Shown in pieces: positions 24,464 through 36,939 of a stretch of 64,000 bases of DNA. Positions within the stretch are counted from its first letter, which is position 1; the number at the start of each line of letters is the position of its first letter. The translations under genes were made by a program, and so were the position numbers. This DNA comes from Larix kaempferi. Lineage: Eukaryota; Streptophyta; Pinopsida; Pinales; Pinaceae. The DNA is taken from the NCBI GenBank assembly GCA_027924585.1, contig BSBM01000232.1:28592001-28656000 (forward strand). Direction: 5' to 3'. The notes under the pieces are model-generated. The model was not told the DNA's origin. It made no database searches and was given only the letters and a program-made list of their open reading frames with translations.

Positions 24464-27040
24464 TGTTGGGTGTGTGGGCTATCTCAAAGAAAACACCTAA
24501 TATTTAATTATCGATCGGGGTTGGTAAACTTAGAGTTGAGGCAAAGTATATGCTAAGGTAGAATGATACCTAAATTTTGGCTTGTCATACCTTTAAAAGA
24601 TTTAATAAAGAAGAGATCAAAAGATATTTCAAAATGAAAAACTGAGTTGAACTTCAGAAAGACAACAAAGAAACTAACTGAACCTATCTAAACTACTGGA
24701 TCAAAATAGTGTCATACAATGCTACTCTATTCTATGATTAAACAATTGAGAAGACAAAAACAAATCATGCAAGACTACAATAAAGCATCTAATTCCATTC
24801 TCCTTGGGAATCCTGAGGAAGTATGTCAAATGTAATGGGAATAGGGGTGAATGTATCGAAGTGGCTTTCAAAGGTAAGAAGAAAACAAAATGGAACTAAA
24901 TCTAATTTAAATTCTACAAACAAATGAAAGCTAAAGATTATCCAACTACAATTAACTTTAAACATAATGATCTATCTCCTATTTATAAATGAGGGACTTG
25001 AACTGAAGAAGTCTAGAAGCAAGTAGAAAACTTGATAAAGATGTTTAATTCAGAAACAAGGAGAAAACTTGATAAAGATATTAAATTTCTGAACTAAATA
25101 TTATTCCATAAATTCATTATTAGCATGAGAAGAAAAATCCAAGACTGAGATTACAATAAACTGCATTGACAATGAAACTAATAAATTCTGTAACCATAAA
25201 GCATTGATAAGTCAATCATAAGGAAAAGACAACTTGTAAACAACTGAAGCAAGGCTTGAAGGGAAAAGAAAATGACAACTAAAGATGATGACAAAGCTTA
25301 ATTAAAACTTCATACACAATATAACAAAGTCTTAATGACTGTTAAAAGAAATGCTGAAAGAGATTACAATTTGAAAAACCTAAGAAACTAGATTCTAATT
25401 AAGAAAAATGATGCAAGAAGTATTAAGGTCCGGATGACTATCCGAATGACAGTCCGAATGGAGGAAAATGACTTAAACTAAAGGGAAGAGAAGATGGGAT
25501 GATCTTATCTACTAGCTGGCTGATGCATATGATCCTACAGTGTAGGGAAAGCAATGGATAAGCTAATTAAGACCTAGAATAAGAAAAAGCTATCTATGTT
25601 AGGAAACTAACTATTTCTATGAGATTGAGATGTAACTTAAGCTAATCTTATGCTACAGGAGAGAAACTACAGAACTTTAGTCTAGGATCATATCTAAGAG
25701 GAGAAACTAACTAGACCCTAAGTTAACTAGGCAAACTGAATCTTTTAAATAAAACTAATAAAGGAACTAAATGAACTAAATGCAATCTAAACTACTTAAG
25801 CAAATGCAATGAACTTGAGCGTAGCCTATTCTATAAAGCAAGCTTAAATGAACCTAAGTGTGAATGGTCACCATTTAACTTCTGGAAAACATTAGTATAA
25901 ACAACAACACAATATACATAACATAAATAGAAACATCATTTACATGAACAACACAACATTATTTATATCACAGAACAAAAACATCATATACATAACAGAT
26001 ACATAAATGAAATAATGACATGGTTTATCTACGATAAACAAAGACAATTTATATACACTGATGAAAATCACTGGTCGTTGAGGGGCCCGTCTCAGCAAAC
26101 AGAGGCTGAGCCTTAATCAATCAATCACCATGCATGCTAATGAATTTCAATAAAACTGGGACAAAATTGTATTAATAAAAAGACAGAGTTACAGTGCTGT
26201 GGTATCCATTTGCAGCTGAAAAAATAGGCAAGTCTAAAGATGAAAAGACTGACTGACTAATGACTAACTCGTCTCTACTATAGGGACATCTATTTATACA
26301 ATGTTACAATGAAGAAAGCAAATCGGCCCTTTAGTGTTTGACTGCTTAATAAAGGGTCGATTTGCTTAATAAAAGACTATCTTGAATGCCCAAAAATGGC
26401 TATGTTTAATAGCTCGTGACATGCATAAGCCAAGGGACAGATCTGCTTAATAATTTCATGACAGCTCATAGCCAAAGAACGACCTCGTCATGGTTCATGA
26501 CAGCACACAGAGCTTTTCCCAAATTCCACAGCATTGATCCTTCATGCAGTTGTTGAAGCGTTAATGCTCCCTTGATGTGGGAAGAGACGGATGTGATGTT
26601 GAGCTGAGTGCACAGGAGAAAGGATCTTCCAGAACATCAACTCATGTATCATCAGGGCCACGTCCTAAATGAAAACCCACACGCTGATTTACTCTCTAAC
26701 GGCCCGAGCATGCCTCAACCATCGATCTCGCGGGTCAAATGCGGGACTGAACGATGGGCTGAATGCAACTGAACTGCAATACATGTCCAATTGAAGATCC
26801 GTTTGAGAGCCAAAACCTGTGAAATGAAATGTAGTTACTAAACAAGCCAAATAAACATCAATAAACCATAGTATAACAATGTTTACTCAAAATTCATGTG
26901 ATGTGTGAATAAACGCATACCTGCTACATTTGATGGTCTGAATGGCAAAGAGAATGACTTATTACATCAAAAATGGTGAAAGTAATGCCAATTCAGAGTG
27001 TATTTGGTATTAAAAAATGGTGACAAAATGGACACCAACA
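24464..27040 (-). mobile_element. Solo LTR, 2577 bp
   Basis: Plus strand reads TGTTGGGTGTG...GACACCAACA, flanked by the target duplication GGCAT (24459-24463 and 27041-27045). There is no coding region or primer site. A TATA box on the minus strand (TGTATAAATAG, 26290-26300) about 740 bp from the right end indicates minus orientation. An LTR over 2.5 kb is long but known in plant gypsy families. A non-coding mini-element is the alternative, but I see no internal direct repeat. Confidence 0.85.
26290..26300 (-). promoter_or_regulatory. LTR TATA box
   Basis: Minus strand TGTATAAATAG followed by a pyrimidine-rich leader. It is the best promoter candidate of the 2577-bp solo LTR. Confidence 0.6.
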
Positions 27041-27283
27041 GGCATGGGATGGTTTCCAGACTCAAACCTAACTCATACAAACAATTCGACAATCAAACAA
27101 CAAAACTATAGAAAAGTTAATGTATTGAAAGGGACCAATATTGAAAGTTTTTCAATTTTTGCTTGTATGGACTAAAATTTGGCATGGTTAGACTAGACGC
27201 ATGCATTGACATTGTGGGAGGGTTTCCAGACTCAAACTTTACTCACACAAATAATTCGACAATAAAAAAACAAACCTATATAT

Positions 27284-29639
27284 TCTTGGCATCGGAGGGA
27301 GTAGGACGATCCTACAAAACCTTGATTTCTCTTCATTTTAGCTTACAACTTGTGGCAGTGGATGAGGTCCAAAATTGTTTAAACATGCTATAAATTATGT
27401 ATCAATGTTCCATTCGAAACCAAAATGTATTTATCGATATGTAGGTTGAAGTTATTAGGAAAACAATTCTACCTATATCACATATCTGCATAGGAGAATT
27501 TTATGTAGGATCCCCTTGGATGATAAATTTTGTAGGATCTCATACAATAATTATATTATAATAAAAATATGATATTTGTACATTCCAAGTGATTTAGCAC
27601 CCATTAGCTAGGTCCAAGAGATGATCTCAGATCACTGCTCATTATAATAAACAATAACTTTGAAGGATTTCTATTAGATTTCAGGTTGAATGATAATATA
27701 GGCTCACCACTATCCAACCCTAACATTATGATTCATTCTTAATCATGTTCAAGCTACCACTATTTGGTTACAAGTGACAAAAAAAACTTTCCAATCTTTG
27801 TCATGGATTTATACACAAAGGATATAATTGCATCTCTTGAGAAATTGAAACTTTTCATTGGTTTATACATGGTTGCATTTGTTGAAATGTTTATCTTTTC
27901 AATCTAGTGATGGATTGGGTTTCTATCACATTTGGACATAGTAAGCCTTGTGATGGATTGCAAGCACATTATAATATAAGGTTTGGAAGGCCATCTTTAG
28001 GGATTTCATCACATGTGTTTGAAACTTTTATGTTTGAAATTTATGTGATGTCACCTTTGATCAGACAAAGAGATCATAGTGTATCACTCCTTTAAAACTT
28101 CAAACACTTATAATATAGTATTGTGACATGGCCACACACATAGAATGGTTTTAAACATTTTTCATATGACTTCTAGTCACTTCTTGTTTGATATTTAGCC
28201 AAACCATGCCTCCTATAGAGTTAAATTGATGAGACATTATATGATGAGCATTTATCTTGTTATGCTTTTGTTTTTATCTATATAAGTTCTCTCCCATCTT
28301 CCTATGAACTTATTGAATTTTCTCTATAAACTTTATGTTTTTTTTCTATTCATTTCCATGGCTCATCAAATTATCTTTAGTATCTCGGGAAAATGAAATG
28401 TCAAAGGGTGTTCAAGCCAAAAATTCCAAAGATATATGTCTTGAATGGGGATTTATTGTTAGAGATATAAATGACCTAATTATTCTCATGCTTAATGAAG
28501 GGGAGACTCTCATCCCGAGTCTAAGGATGCATGATGTTAAAACATCTCAAAGTTCTATTGGAGAAATTTCATTTTCCCATCATTCTGTGGGTGAAAGTAT
28601 TCACTCTATTTTAACTTAGTTTCGTCATACCCCACGATGCCTCCAAGAAATGGCTACAATTTGTTTTATTCTTATTTGTAATAATGGAGTTGGGGAGCCC
28701 GAAATCTAGATACTTCACATAAATCCATTGGGTATTCTTAGCTCCATACTTTTTAGAGACTCTGCAAGGATGGACTTCACTCAATAGGATGGTTATACAC
28801 CCAGTAATTGGAATACACAACGTGTCATCTTTGTACAATAATCCATCTTTCGAATGGTATTAAGGCTTCTTATTTCCTTACTTCATTGCTACCAAAATTG
28901 GGTGAAACCTCATGTCCTATTCATACTGGATCTGCAAATGCTAAAAAAAAGGGTTGTAGATACATGATGGTTATGAGAACAATAACTAACATAAGGAACC
29001 TATATAATAAATCAATATTATTAATGGTAACCCCCTTGTTGTAATAGATAATAAGTTGATTTTTTTGCGATTTAGACCTCCACTTGGTATGCCTTGCTTG
29101 TTACAACTTAGTTTGGGTTTAGAAAAATTGTAGTGCCTTGTGATCATGGTGGATGATTGTCTCATTTACTACTATTTAGGCTTTCCAATGCTCATGGGTT
29201 AGTGTAATTTTAACAATACCTTATCATAGCTACAATAATCCACAACTTTTTCACTGCATGTTTTTAATGGTAGGCAATTTGTCTTTCTTATTGCATGAAA
29301 ATGACCCCCCATGGAATATCGTCTAATGTATCAACCTAAATATAAAAAATGATTAATCATGTTTAGAAGAAATGACACGTGATTCACATAATTTATTCTT
29401 CAAAATGTGAAAGGATTTGAGGCATGTTATTTACTCCAAATAAATTTATTCTATGATTTTGTGAAGGAATATGTGACAATATCTAAAAACTCTTGCAATT
29501 GCTTCTTATCTCCTCACTCTACAACATAAAGGCTTGATAGAAAAGGGTTTGAAAAATGTAACTTTGCTCACTATCAAAAGTGTTGGAATTTCACTCCCTC
29601 CCAACATATCACATTTTCACCTTTCTACTCTCCTGCCAA
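27284..29639. other. No gene recognised
   Basis: AT-rich. Frames of 62-94 codons (for example 28335-28619, with a KGVQAKNSKDICLEWGF stretch) have no domain I recognise. No transposon ends or tandem repeats of note. Confidence 0.4.
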
Positions 29640-29860
29640 AGCTCACAAAGGTCATCGGAGGTCACACAGTCTACATAAGAGGTGGAGAAGGTTGCAATAG
29701 AGGTCACCACGAAGGTCACAGAGGAGGTTAAGGAATTCACATAGGAGGTCAAGGAGTTTGAGGAGGTCGAGGAGGTCACAACAGAGGTTGAATAGGTCGA
29801 GGAGGTCACAGAGGAGGTCAAGGAGGTCATCGAGGAGATTAAGAAGCCACATAGGATGCA
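29640..29860. repeat. GGAGGTCA minisatellite
   Basis: Irregular (A/G)(A)GGAGGTCA(C/A) units of about 9-12 bp. The repeat opens long frames on both strands (29609-29929 and 29652-29861 on minus, 29534-29731 on plus). Their Ser/Thr/Leu-rich products are artefacts of the repeat. Confidence 0.8.
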
Positions 29861-30520
29861 ATGCCTCCCAAATCGGTCAGTACCCATTTTATTTACCTTT
29901 TGATTGATTGAATGCATGAGTGATTCCATGAATGGAGGATTCTATGATAAGATGGGTTTTCAATCTTGCTTTCATGATTGCATTGCCAAGGATTTCATCT
30001 AGAGCAACACAATCTCCTAAGCTTCCCTCTCCCACAATGTGCAAATGAACCAACAAAACCCTAATGAACCTCAGTTTGGAAATTAAGAACATAACCATCC
30101 ATTGGAATTTTTTCACATTGACCATCCATGCCAATGAACCCCAATTGGATGCCCCAATCACATGCCAGTCACATGGGTTCAATAAATTCCAAACACCCAA
30201 GCGATGTGCTTTGGCTAGGGATTTAATCTATGGTTTTTACCATTTAATAAGAAATGCAAGGTAAAGGTTTTTGCACTAAGAAATACCAAGGCCATTGATG
30301 GGCCAGTTTCCAACCATTGCAAGGTTAACTCAATTTAAGAATGATAACCTAGTTTAAACCCTCTTGATGGTGCCAATAGGTTGACCCTCCATTTTCCTTG
30401 TTTAACCCTTCATTTCACCATAGAAGGATCATTGTATGGTATTGTCGCACTTGAAGAGGTAAATGAACAAGAGTTTATTTTTCCATAGAAGGAACATTGA
30501 ATGGTGTTGTCCTATGTGAA
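29861..30520. other. No gene recognised
   Basis: Frames of 66-103 codons on both strands overlap each other and have no domain. Nothing else seen. Confidence 0.35.
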
Positions 30521-30737
30521 CCATTTTGATATCGAATAAAGTGTTGAGCATTTTTATGTGTATTGTTTGGGATTGAATTTTAATGGTTAAGGATCATAAA
30601 AAGAGTTTTTTATTCGGTCAAAGAATATGTTTTGATATTGAATAAAGTGTTGAGCATTTTTTATGTGTATTGTTTGTGATTGAATTTTGATGGTTGAAGA
30701 TCATAACAAGAGTTCTTTCTTGGGCCAAGGAAGATAT
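30521..30737 (+). repeat. ~107-bp tandem duplication
   Basis: TTTTGATAT(C/T)GAATAAAGTGTTGAGC occurs at about 30523 and 30631, each followed by the same TGTGTATTGTTTG...GGATCATAA text with about 10 percent change. Confidence 0.8.
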
Positions 30738-30837
30738 TTTATTTTTCTTTTTTTTCATATTTTTATGGTATATTTTTCTCTCACCCTATTCACAAAATCA
30801 CAACTAATTTAGTTTGGTTTTATTAGAAGTAAAGTAG

Positions 30838-31150
30838 CCATGGAATTTTAGAATTGGGATCGTAATATAAATAAGTATTGTAGAAATATACCTGTTTATA
30901 ATTGGGTTCTCAAAACCCCATGGAATTTGAAAATTATTGTAGAATTATCTCTTTGTTTATGAACCAAATTCCAACAACAGAAGTGATAGTAGAAGCAAAG
31001 TGGTTGTGTAATTTTAGAATTGGGGTCATAATAGTGATTATGACTCATGGGAAACATTGCATAAGTTCTAACCCTTTTAATTTGGGACTCAAACCCTCAC
31101 AGAGAATTCTTGTAGTGCACTTTTCTCTTTGTTTGTGTACTAGATTTCCC
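30838..31150 (+). repeat. Diverged ~180-bp tandem duplication
   Basis: GAAGTAAAGTAGCC...TTTTAGAATTGGGATCGTAATA (30826) pairs with GAAGCAAAGTGGTT...TTTTAGAATTGGGGTCATAATA (30990). Both continue to TCTCTTTGTTT(A/G)TG. It contains TTCTTGTAGTG, which mimics a CACTA end but belongs to this repeat. Confidence 0.65.
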
Positions 31151-31359
31151 TAGATTTTTATCACTAGGACCATTTAAAATTCACAACCTAAAAATCCTTA
31201 ATGAAATTGAGGAACATGAATTGTGGGAGGATCAAATGGAATTATACATAAACTTGTAGAATTTTCTAAGGAGGGAATGATGACAACTTTTCAAGAGATG
31301 AAGGAGAAAGAGATATGTATTATTGGAGAGATATATCCTTTCATCGAAGGAGAGTACAC

Positions 31360-31537
31360 AAAAAACATATATGTATGGTTGGTGTGATTTAGAGAGAAAT
31401 CGTGATGAATGGTATACGGTGAGAAGATATATACTTCCAACTCCTCTGAAAACATATATGTATGCCTAGTGTGATTTAGAGGGAACTTGTGATGAATGGT
31501 ATATGGTGAAAAGCTATCTACTTCCAACTCCTCTTTG
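31360..31537 (+). repeat. ~88-bp tandem duplication
   Basis: ACATATATGTATG...GTGTGATTTAGAG(A/G)GAA...TACTTCCAACTCCTCT occurs twice in tandem (about 31364-31446 and 31450-31533). It yields the internally repetitive 86-codon minus frame, which is not a gene. Confidence 0.8.
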
Positions 31538-34500
31538 ATAAATCTCCTCAACCATGTGAAATGAATATTAGTAAGGTAAGTTTAAGCACAAGTTATAAAT
31601 ACTAGTTTTTGGCATACATATTATATAGAGGTAGTGTTCCTTCCAAATCCATTAAACCATAAACGTTTGATGCAAAAAACGATTATATTATCATTCACAA
31701 AGGATTTCAAAAATTTGAAACTAGTATAAACTCCAAAGAAGATGCCTGAGATCACTATTGTTTTGCATAACATAAATAAAACTAAAACTAGTGGAAAACA
31801 TGCTTGATGTGCACTTCATCCTGGCCAACAATGGTGGGTTGTGAATTCTAAATTTCGAAGTCCTTGTATTCTAACATTTTTTGGATGGTTGCCTCTTATT
31901 TAATATATTAACATTTTGAGGTTGAAAGTTTGTAACTAAGAAAATAGTTTAAATTACAAACCATATTCTAGAGAAAGTAGCATTCCACTTCCAATACTTG
32001 GATTTGTCTCTTTTGTTGAAAGAGTTTTCAATATCACTACATTTTAATTATTGTAGTTTTTTTCTTAGACATGAACTTTGGTTGTAAAAAAGAAGATTAA
32101 AGTCTTGTTTCCATCGATAAATTCCTCATGGTTGTGTAGAACCCTATGAATTTCATGAATTTTTCAAAGGTAATTCTCATGGTTTCGAGGGCTATCCATG
32201 ATCCTATGATTCAAAGGGTTAGTTTCTAATTAAGAGGAGCATGCGTGAAGGTGCTATGGGAATAATTCCCATATCATAACACTTTAAACTCTATTTTATA
32301 CCCCACCCATGGCGAGGAAACATGGAAGACATCCATTCATAGTTGAACTTGATTGAAAACCTATGGTATAGGGTGAAATGATAACTCCCCAATTTTTAGC
32401 TCTCTTTCATTCAATTGTGAGGCTTTGTTGGCATGACCATATGATTGGAAATTATGTTCTCCCAAAACATGATAATGCCTAATGTTTTTAAAGCAAAGAG
32501 CTAGTATTTTGAATTCTTACAATAAGCCTAGGAAGTTTGACATTGGATGGAGTGTTCAAGTTGTTCATGATTTTGATTACTATAGAATAATCCCTAGTTA
32601 CAATTAAGTTAATGATGCCACTTAAGTCTAATATTTTTATCCCTTGGAGAAGAGTTATGGCTTATTTCTAGTTGTTTGTTGTAGTCCTTAATCCCCATTT
32701 GTAGGTCATTTCTTGATTTCCACCAAGATAAAAAAAATTGATCCCACCCTACCCACACTTATCAAACCTTATATTTTGCAATTATTCATCATGAGAGTGT
32801 TGGATGAATATATACCCTTCAAATAGAAATTAGGATTATCCTTTCAAATTTGATCATTGATGATAAGCAAGGTAGTTTGATTAAAAGACATGACAATGCT
32901 TTAAATCATAGTGGAAATTGAAATTAGGAGCAACTCTTCAAATTTTATTGTCGATGGTAAACAAGGTGGCTTGATTAAAATCTAAGGAAATGATTCAAAT
33001 GTGGTGGGTCAATTGGGATGTGACAAGTTGGAAGGTAGTGATGAATGCACATTTATGTGTGTTCTTACTTGAGCGCTCCTCTAAAGCATGATTTGGGTGA
33101 CGAGATATGGTTTTTTCAGCAATAATTTTTTCTGATTGGGCACATTGGCCCCACTAGTATATAGTGTGAGTTATTTTAATGGAGCTTTTGGTGTTATTAA
33201 TTTCCTATTTTTGGAAAAATCAGGGCATTACTTGTGACCATATTTATGCATGAATAAGTGGGTATGGATAAGTTCACTAACCCTATGCATATAGGGGTGT
33301 ATTTTGATGAACTTGTGTTCTAATTTTGAAAGTGGTCAAATTGAACTCACATGAAAGCCAATTTTGGCTCAGGAGTTTTGTTTATTGAAGTAAAAAATAT
33401 GACTAAGTATTAATTATTTAAGGAGGTGGAGCTCCAAAAAGAAATCCACAAGTTCCTTGATTTATCACTTGCTTCTTGTCTCCTATCTTCCTTATAAACT
33501 TGAGTCGTTTTGAGCTATAATTGAGTGTTGGGGCTAGTTGAAGTCCCTCATGGAGCTATTTGGTTGGGTTATATTAGAAGAGTTTGGCATAGTGTTTGGA
33601 ATATTTTTATGATTGTTTAGGAACTGTTTTAGGGTTATAGATTTCTATTTATTTAGGGATACTTTCAAATTCAAGTATTTATTGCTTCCTCTAAAATTAG
33701 AAGCACAATGCTCGATATGATTAGCTACACACAAATTATTAGTTTCGCATGGGATATAGTGTTTGGTTTTACCTTTAAAATGAGTGCTCTACACTTAGAT
33801 ATGGTCCATATATTAATTTTAAGCATATGAGAGATAATTTATTTAAGTTTAATTTACTAGTGAACGTGGGTATTCATCTAGTTTTTCATGTAGGTCACTA
33901 TAAGCTCTATGAACTGTCACAGTTGGATGGTAATGTTGATTAAGAATGTCACACAAAAAATTGGTGCCAAGATTGAAGAAGATGTGATGTATTATTCACA
34001 ATCCTAATGATTTTATTTTCATTTTATTTGAATCCTAATTATTTTACTTTCACTCAAGACTTCCTGTGAAATTTTAAGACCCTTAGACTCACAATTCTAG
34101 ATTGTGCGATTAAGAAATAAAGTTAATAATCTATTGTTTTTTTCCTTTTTTCAAAAATTGGAAATGGATATTCTATTTTTGTATATTATTGTCATTTTAC
34201 TATAGAGGCTTTTATTAGAAAAGGTATTCATTATAGAATTCCCTATTTTGAAACATTTCATGGTTCTCTTGTTCAAGACAAAGATAATATATTGCATATT
34301 GGATTTATCAATTCGACAAGCCTCTAACAAAGACTTAGTGGCAAAAAAATGCAAGGCCCCAAATATTGTTTTAGAAGTGCATTTTTTTTGCTTATTTAGA
34401 CGATATAAGACATTTTTTACTTCTTATGCCTAGTATAATAGAATTCATTGTTAGAAGATATGTGAAGTTTGAGGAAGACCTATTTTCCTACATGCTTGAT

Positions 34501-35017
34501 TTGGCATCTATGTCATCTTCGACCTACAAGACATATCATATTAATTTGTTTTTTATGTGTTTCTTTAATGTGTTTTGTATGTTCCTTTAGTGGGATTTTT
34601 GTAGTTTACTAATGCGGTGATCACAATCATGTCCTACACAAGTGATTTGATAAGCATCTCCTTTATACTAATGAAAATCCTAATGACTCACATACGTTAT
34701 ATTATTTAGGTGCATCGCTAGAAAACTTAATTAAACATAGGTAGTTGTTTTCTATGGAATTGTAAGGAATACGAAGGTAATAAATACTATACATATGATG
34801 GTGCCATAGTGCAACCCATATCTAATACCTTTCATAATTCTTGAATTGATCATGATGGCTCCATAATGAGGGTAACCATATAGTAGCTTGATGTTTATTC
34901 TTATAATTGATTTCCATGGTGTTGAAAAAATGGGGTACATGATAGATACCATTTTGTAATTGGATGTTTTGCATGGAAATGTTGGGGAACCCAAGTTACA
35001 TTGGTCAATGTGCCTAA
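31538..35017. other. No gene recognised
   Basis: About 3.5 kb of AT-rich DNA with only short frames (67 codons at most before 34.7 kb). The GATTAGAAATTAGGATTATCCTTTCAAATTTGATCATTGATG-like text near 32827 recurs in diverged form near 32925. A 127-codon minus frame at 34752-35135 overlaps the start of the SET gene and has no domain. Confidence 0.4.
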
Positions 35018-35344
35018 GTGATTTATTTATTGGAGAATTTTTTTCCCATGGTGCAGGTAGAACTAAATAGGTATTTATCAGATATGTCTTCCTCAAGCGA
35101 GGGAAGTTTAGGAATACTAGAGGAAAGTGAGACATCTACTAGGTCTACAAGACGTAGATCAACTAGATGTCAAAAGATCAGAAGAAAATTCCATAAACGC
35201 ATGGAAATTTTTCTCATTGAAGGGGTTTCATGTTCTTATGATGATGAGACCGTAGGTGACATCGAGGTTCCCTTGAGGTGCAAACATCTAGTGAAAAAAT
35301 GGTTACCCAAGGATCTTCCTCAATGAAACAAAAAAATTTGTGAG

Positions 35345-35833
35345 AACGAGAGGATATATCAGATTGCACTATCGTCATTACATGGTTTGGGGTTGTTTTT
35401 CATGGATGGCATAAAGGTCGGTTATGGCAGATGTACTGAATTGATGGAGTATGTCGGACCCTGTTACAGTTACAAATATTGGATGCGATTGGTCCAATAT
35501 ACATGAAGTATGTACAAATACAGACTATTTGCAAATTATTTACAGCTAAAAGACAAGGATCAAAATAAAGGAGCGAATACGTACATTGATCGAAGGCCAA
35601 AAGCTAAATGGAATATTGTAGGGTTTATAAAAAGTACACAACCAAAGTCTACAATTAAGCAACCAAATTGCATATTTGAGGGGCATGAAGGAAAACATGT
35701 TTTTGTATGTGCCATAAAATCAATAGTTGTAGGGGAGGAGTTGTTGATCAATTACAATTTGAATCGAATAGATACAAACACTGTTACTATGGGAGTGGTA
35801 CATCTAACATTTTACCCAATATTTAATGAATGA
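35345..35833 (+). pseudogene. SET (lysine methyltransferase-like) domain segment
   Basis: In frame order: HGLGLFFMDGIKVG (35381 on) fits the opening G-x-G and I-x-x-G region of SET domains. LMEYVG fits the (I)xEYVGE strand. FIKSTQPKSTIKQPNCIFE fits the region around the NHxCxPN motif, but with only PNC kept. VFVCAIKSIVVGEELLINYN fits the C-terminal GEEL-x-x-(D/N)Y motif. A Tyr follows the GEEL motif, as expected for catalysis. The NH of NHxCxPN is not evident, so activity was doubtful even before the in-frame TGA at 35504-35506. No pre-SET or post-SET cysteine cluster is seen. Confidence 0.7.
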
Positions 35834-35904
35834 ATATAATATCTTATTTTTTTTGTGAGTCTATTGTTATAATTTCGTTAAAATTTTATATATTTTTGTC
35901 ACAA

Positions 35905-36827
35905 GGTAGTGATTGGGGGAATCCCCTAGCAGTTGATCAGAGGAGTACACCATCCTCGAGGCAATAAGTATACCTCATTGTAATTGTACAAATATAATAT
36001 GAGAAAAATGTTTCTTTATTTTGTTTTTTTGTGAGTATATTGGTTTCGTTTAGACAATGTTTTTATATTTTTGTTGCAGGGTGTTGATTGAGGCAACTAC
36101 CTAGATATTGATCAAATGATAGCCACCTTGAGGCAGCATGTATACCACATTGTAATTGTACAAATTAAATACAAGCAATATGTTTTCTTATTATGTTTTT
36201 TTCATGAGTATATTGGTTTCATTTCGATTATGTTTTATGTATTTTTATTGCAGGGTGCTAATTAGGGAAACTCCCTGGAAATAGATCAGAAAAGGCCATC
36301 CTCGAGGCAACGGGTATACCTCATTGTAATTGCAACTATAATATGTGCAATATGTTTTATTATTATTTTTTTTCATGTGTATATTGGTCTCATTTCGATA
36401 ATGAATTCTATATTTTTTCGTATGGTAGTGATCGGGGAATTTCCCTAGCAATTGATCAAATGCGTACACCATCCTCAAGGAAGCAAGTATACCTCATTGT
36501 AACTATACAAATATAATATGAACAATATGTTTTTTTTTTCGTGAGTATATTGGTTTCATTTCGATAATGTTTTATAAATTTTTGTTGTAGGGTAGTGATT
36601 GGGACAAGTCATCGTCCATTGATCAGAGGAGTACACCATCCTTGAGGCGGCAGGTATACCTCATTGTAATTGTACAAATATAATATGAGCAGTATGTTTT
36701 TTTATTATGTTTTTTTCTTGAGTATATTGGTTTCATTTTGATAATGTTTTCTACATTTTTGTTGTAGGGTGTTGATCAGGGCAATTCTCTGGCTATCGAT
36801 CATATGACACTAGCCTCGAGGAAGCAA
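35905..36827 (+). repeat. Six tandem mini-exon units of ~173 bp
   Basis: Exon-like cores at 35905-35967, 36080-36139, 36254-36313, 36424-36486, 36591-36653 and 36768-36827 (63, 60, 60, 63, 63 and 60 nt). Each is followed by a donor GTATACC(T/A)CATTGTAA and, in four of six, preceded by a pyrimidine-rich acceptor ending TGCAG or TGTAG. Spacing is 167-177 bp. All are multiples of three and phase 0-0, so any number could be included without shifting frame. The unit peptide is like GSDWDKSSSIDQRSTPSLRR. Acceptors of units 1 and 4 are mutated, and units 1, 2 and 3 hold stops. Confidence 0.82.
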
Positions 36828-36939
36828 GTATACCTCATTGTAATTGTACAAATTAAATATGAGCAATATGTTTTTTTATTATGTTTTTTTTCCTCAGTAT
36901 ATTGCTTTCATTTCAGTAATGTTTTATATTTTTTTTCAG

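Larger units (their letters stand above)
22411..27283 (+). repeat. ~170-bp tandem array split by two solo LTRs
   Basis: About five units carrying GAAAGTTTTTCAATTTGTGC, TTTGGCATGGTTAGACTAGA, GGGAGGGTTTCCAGACTCAAA and ACAATCAAACAACAAACC. The GGCATGGTT landmark falls at 22462, 22631 and 22801 (spacing 169-170). Unit 3 is cut at 22828 and resumes at 24287. Unit 4 is cut at 24463 and resumes at 27046. Unit 5 ends near 27283. Divergence between units is roughly 5-15 percent. Non-coding. Confidence 0.88.

Noticed and set aside
29120-29135. AAAAATTGTAGTG as a CACTA end
   Set aside because: Only CACTACAA matches, the following bases are CCT rather than GTA, and nothing else supports a border there.
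29609-29929. Minus-strand 106- and 69-codon Ser/Thr- and Leu-rich proteins
   Set aside because: Opened by the GGAGGTC minisatellite on both strands; low-complexity products with no domain.
31101-31117. TTCTTGTAGTG as the right end of the CACTA element
   Set aside because: It lies within a diverged tandem duplication whose partner reads TTATTGTAGAATT, it is not followed by the expected GTA duplication, and no satellite follows.
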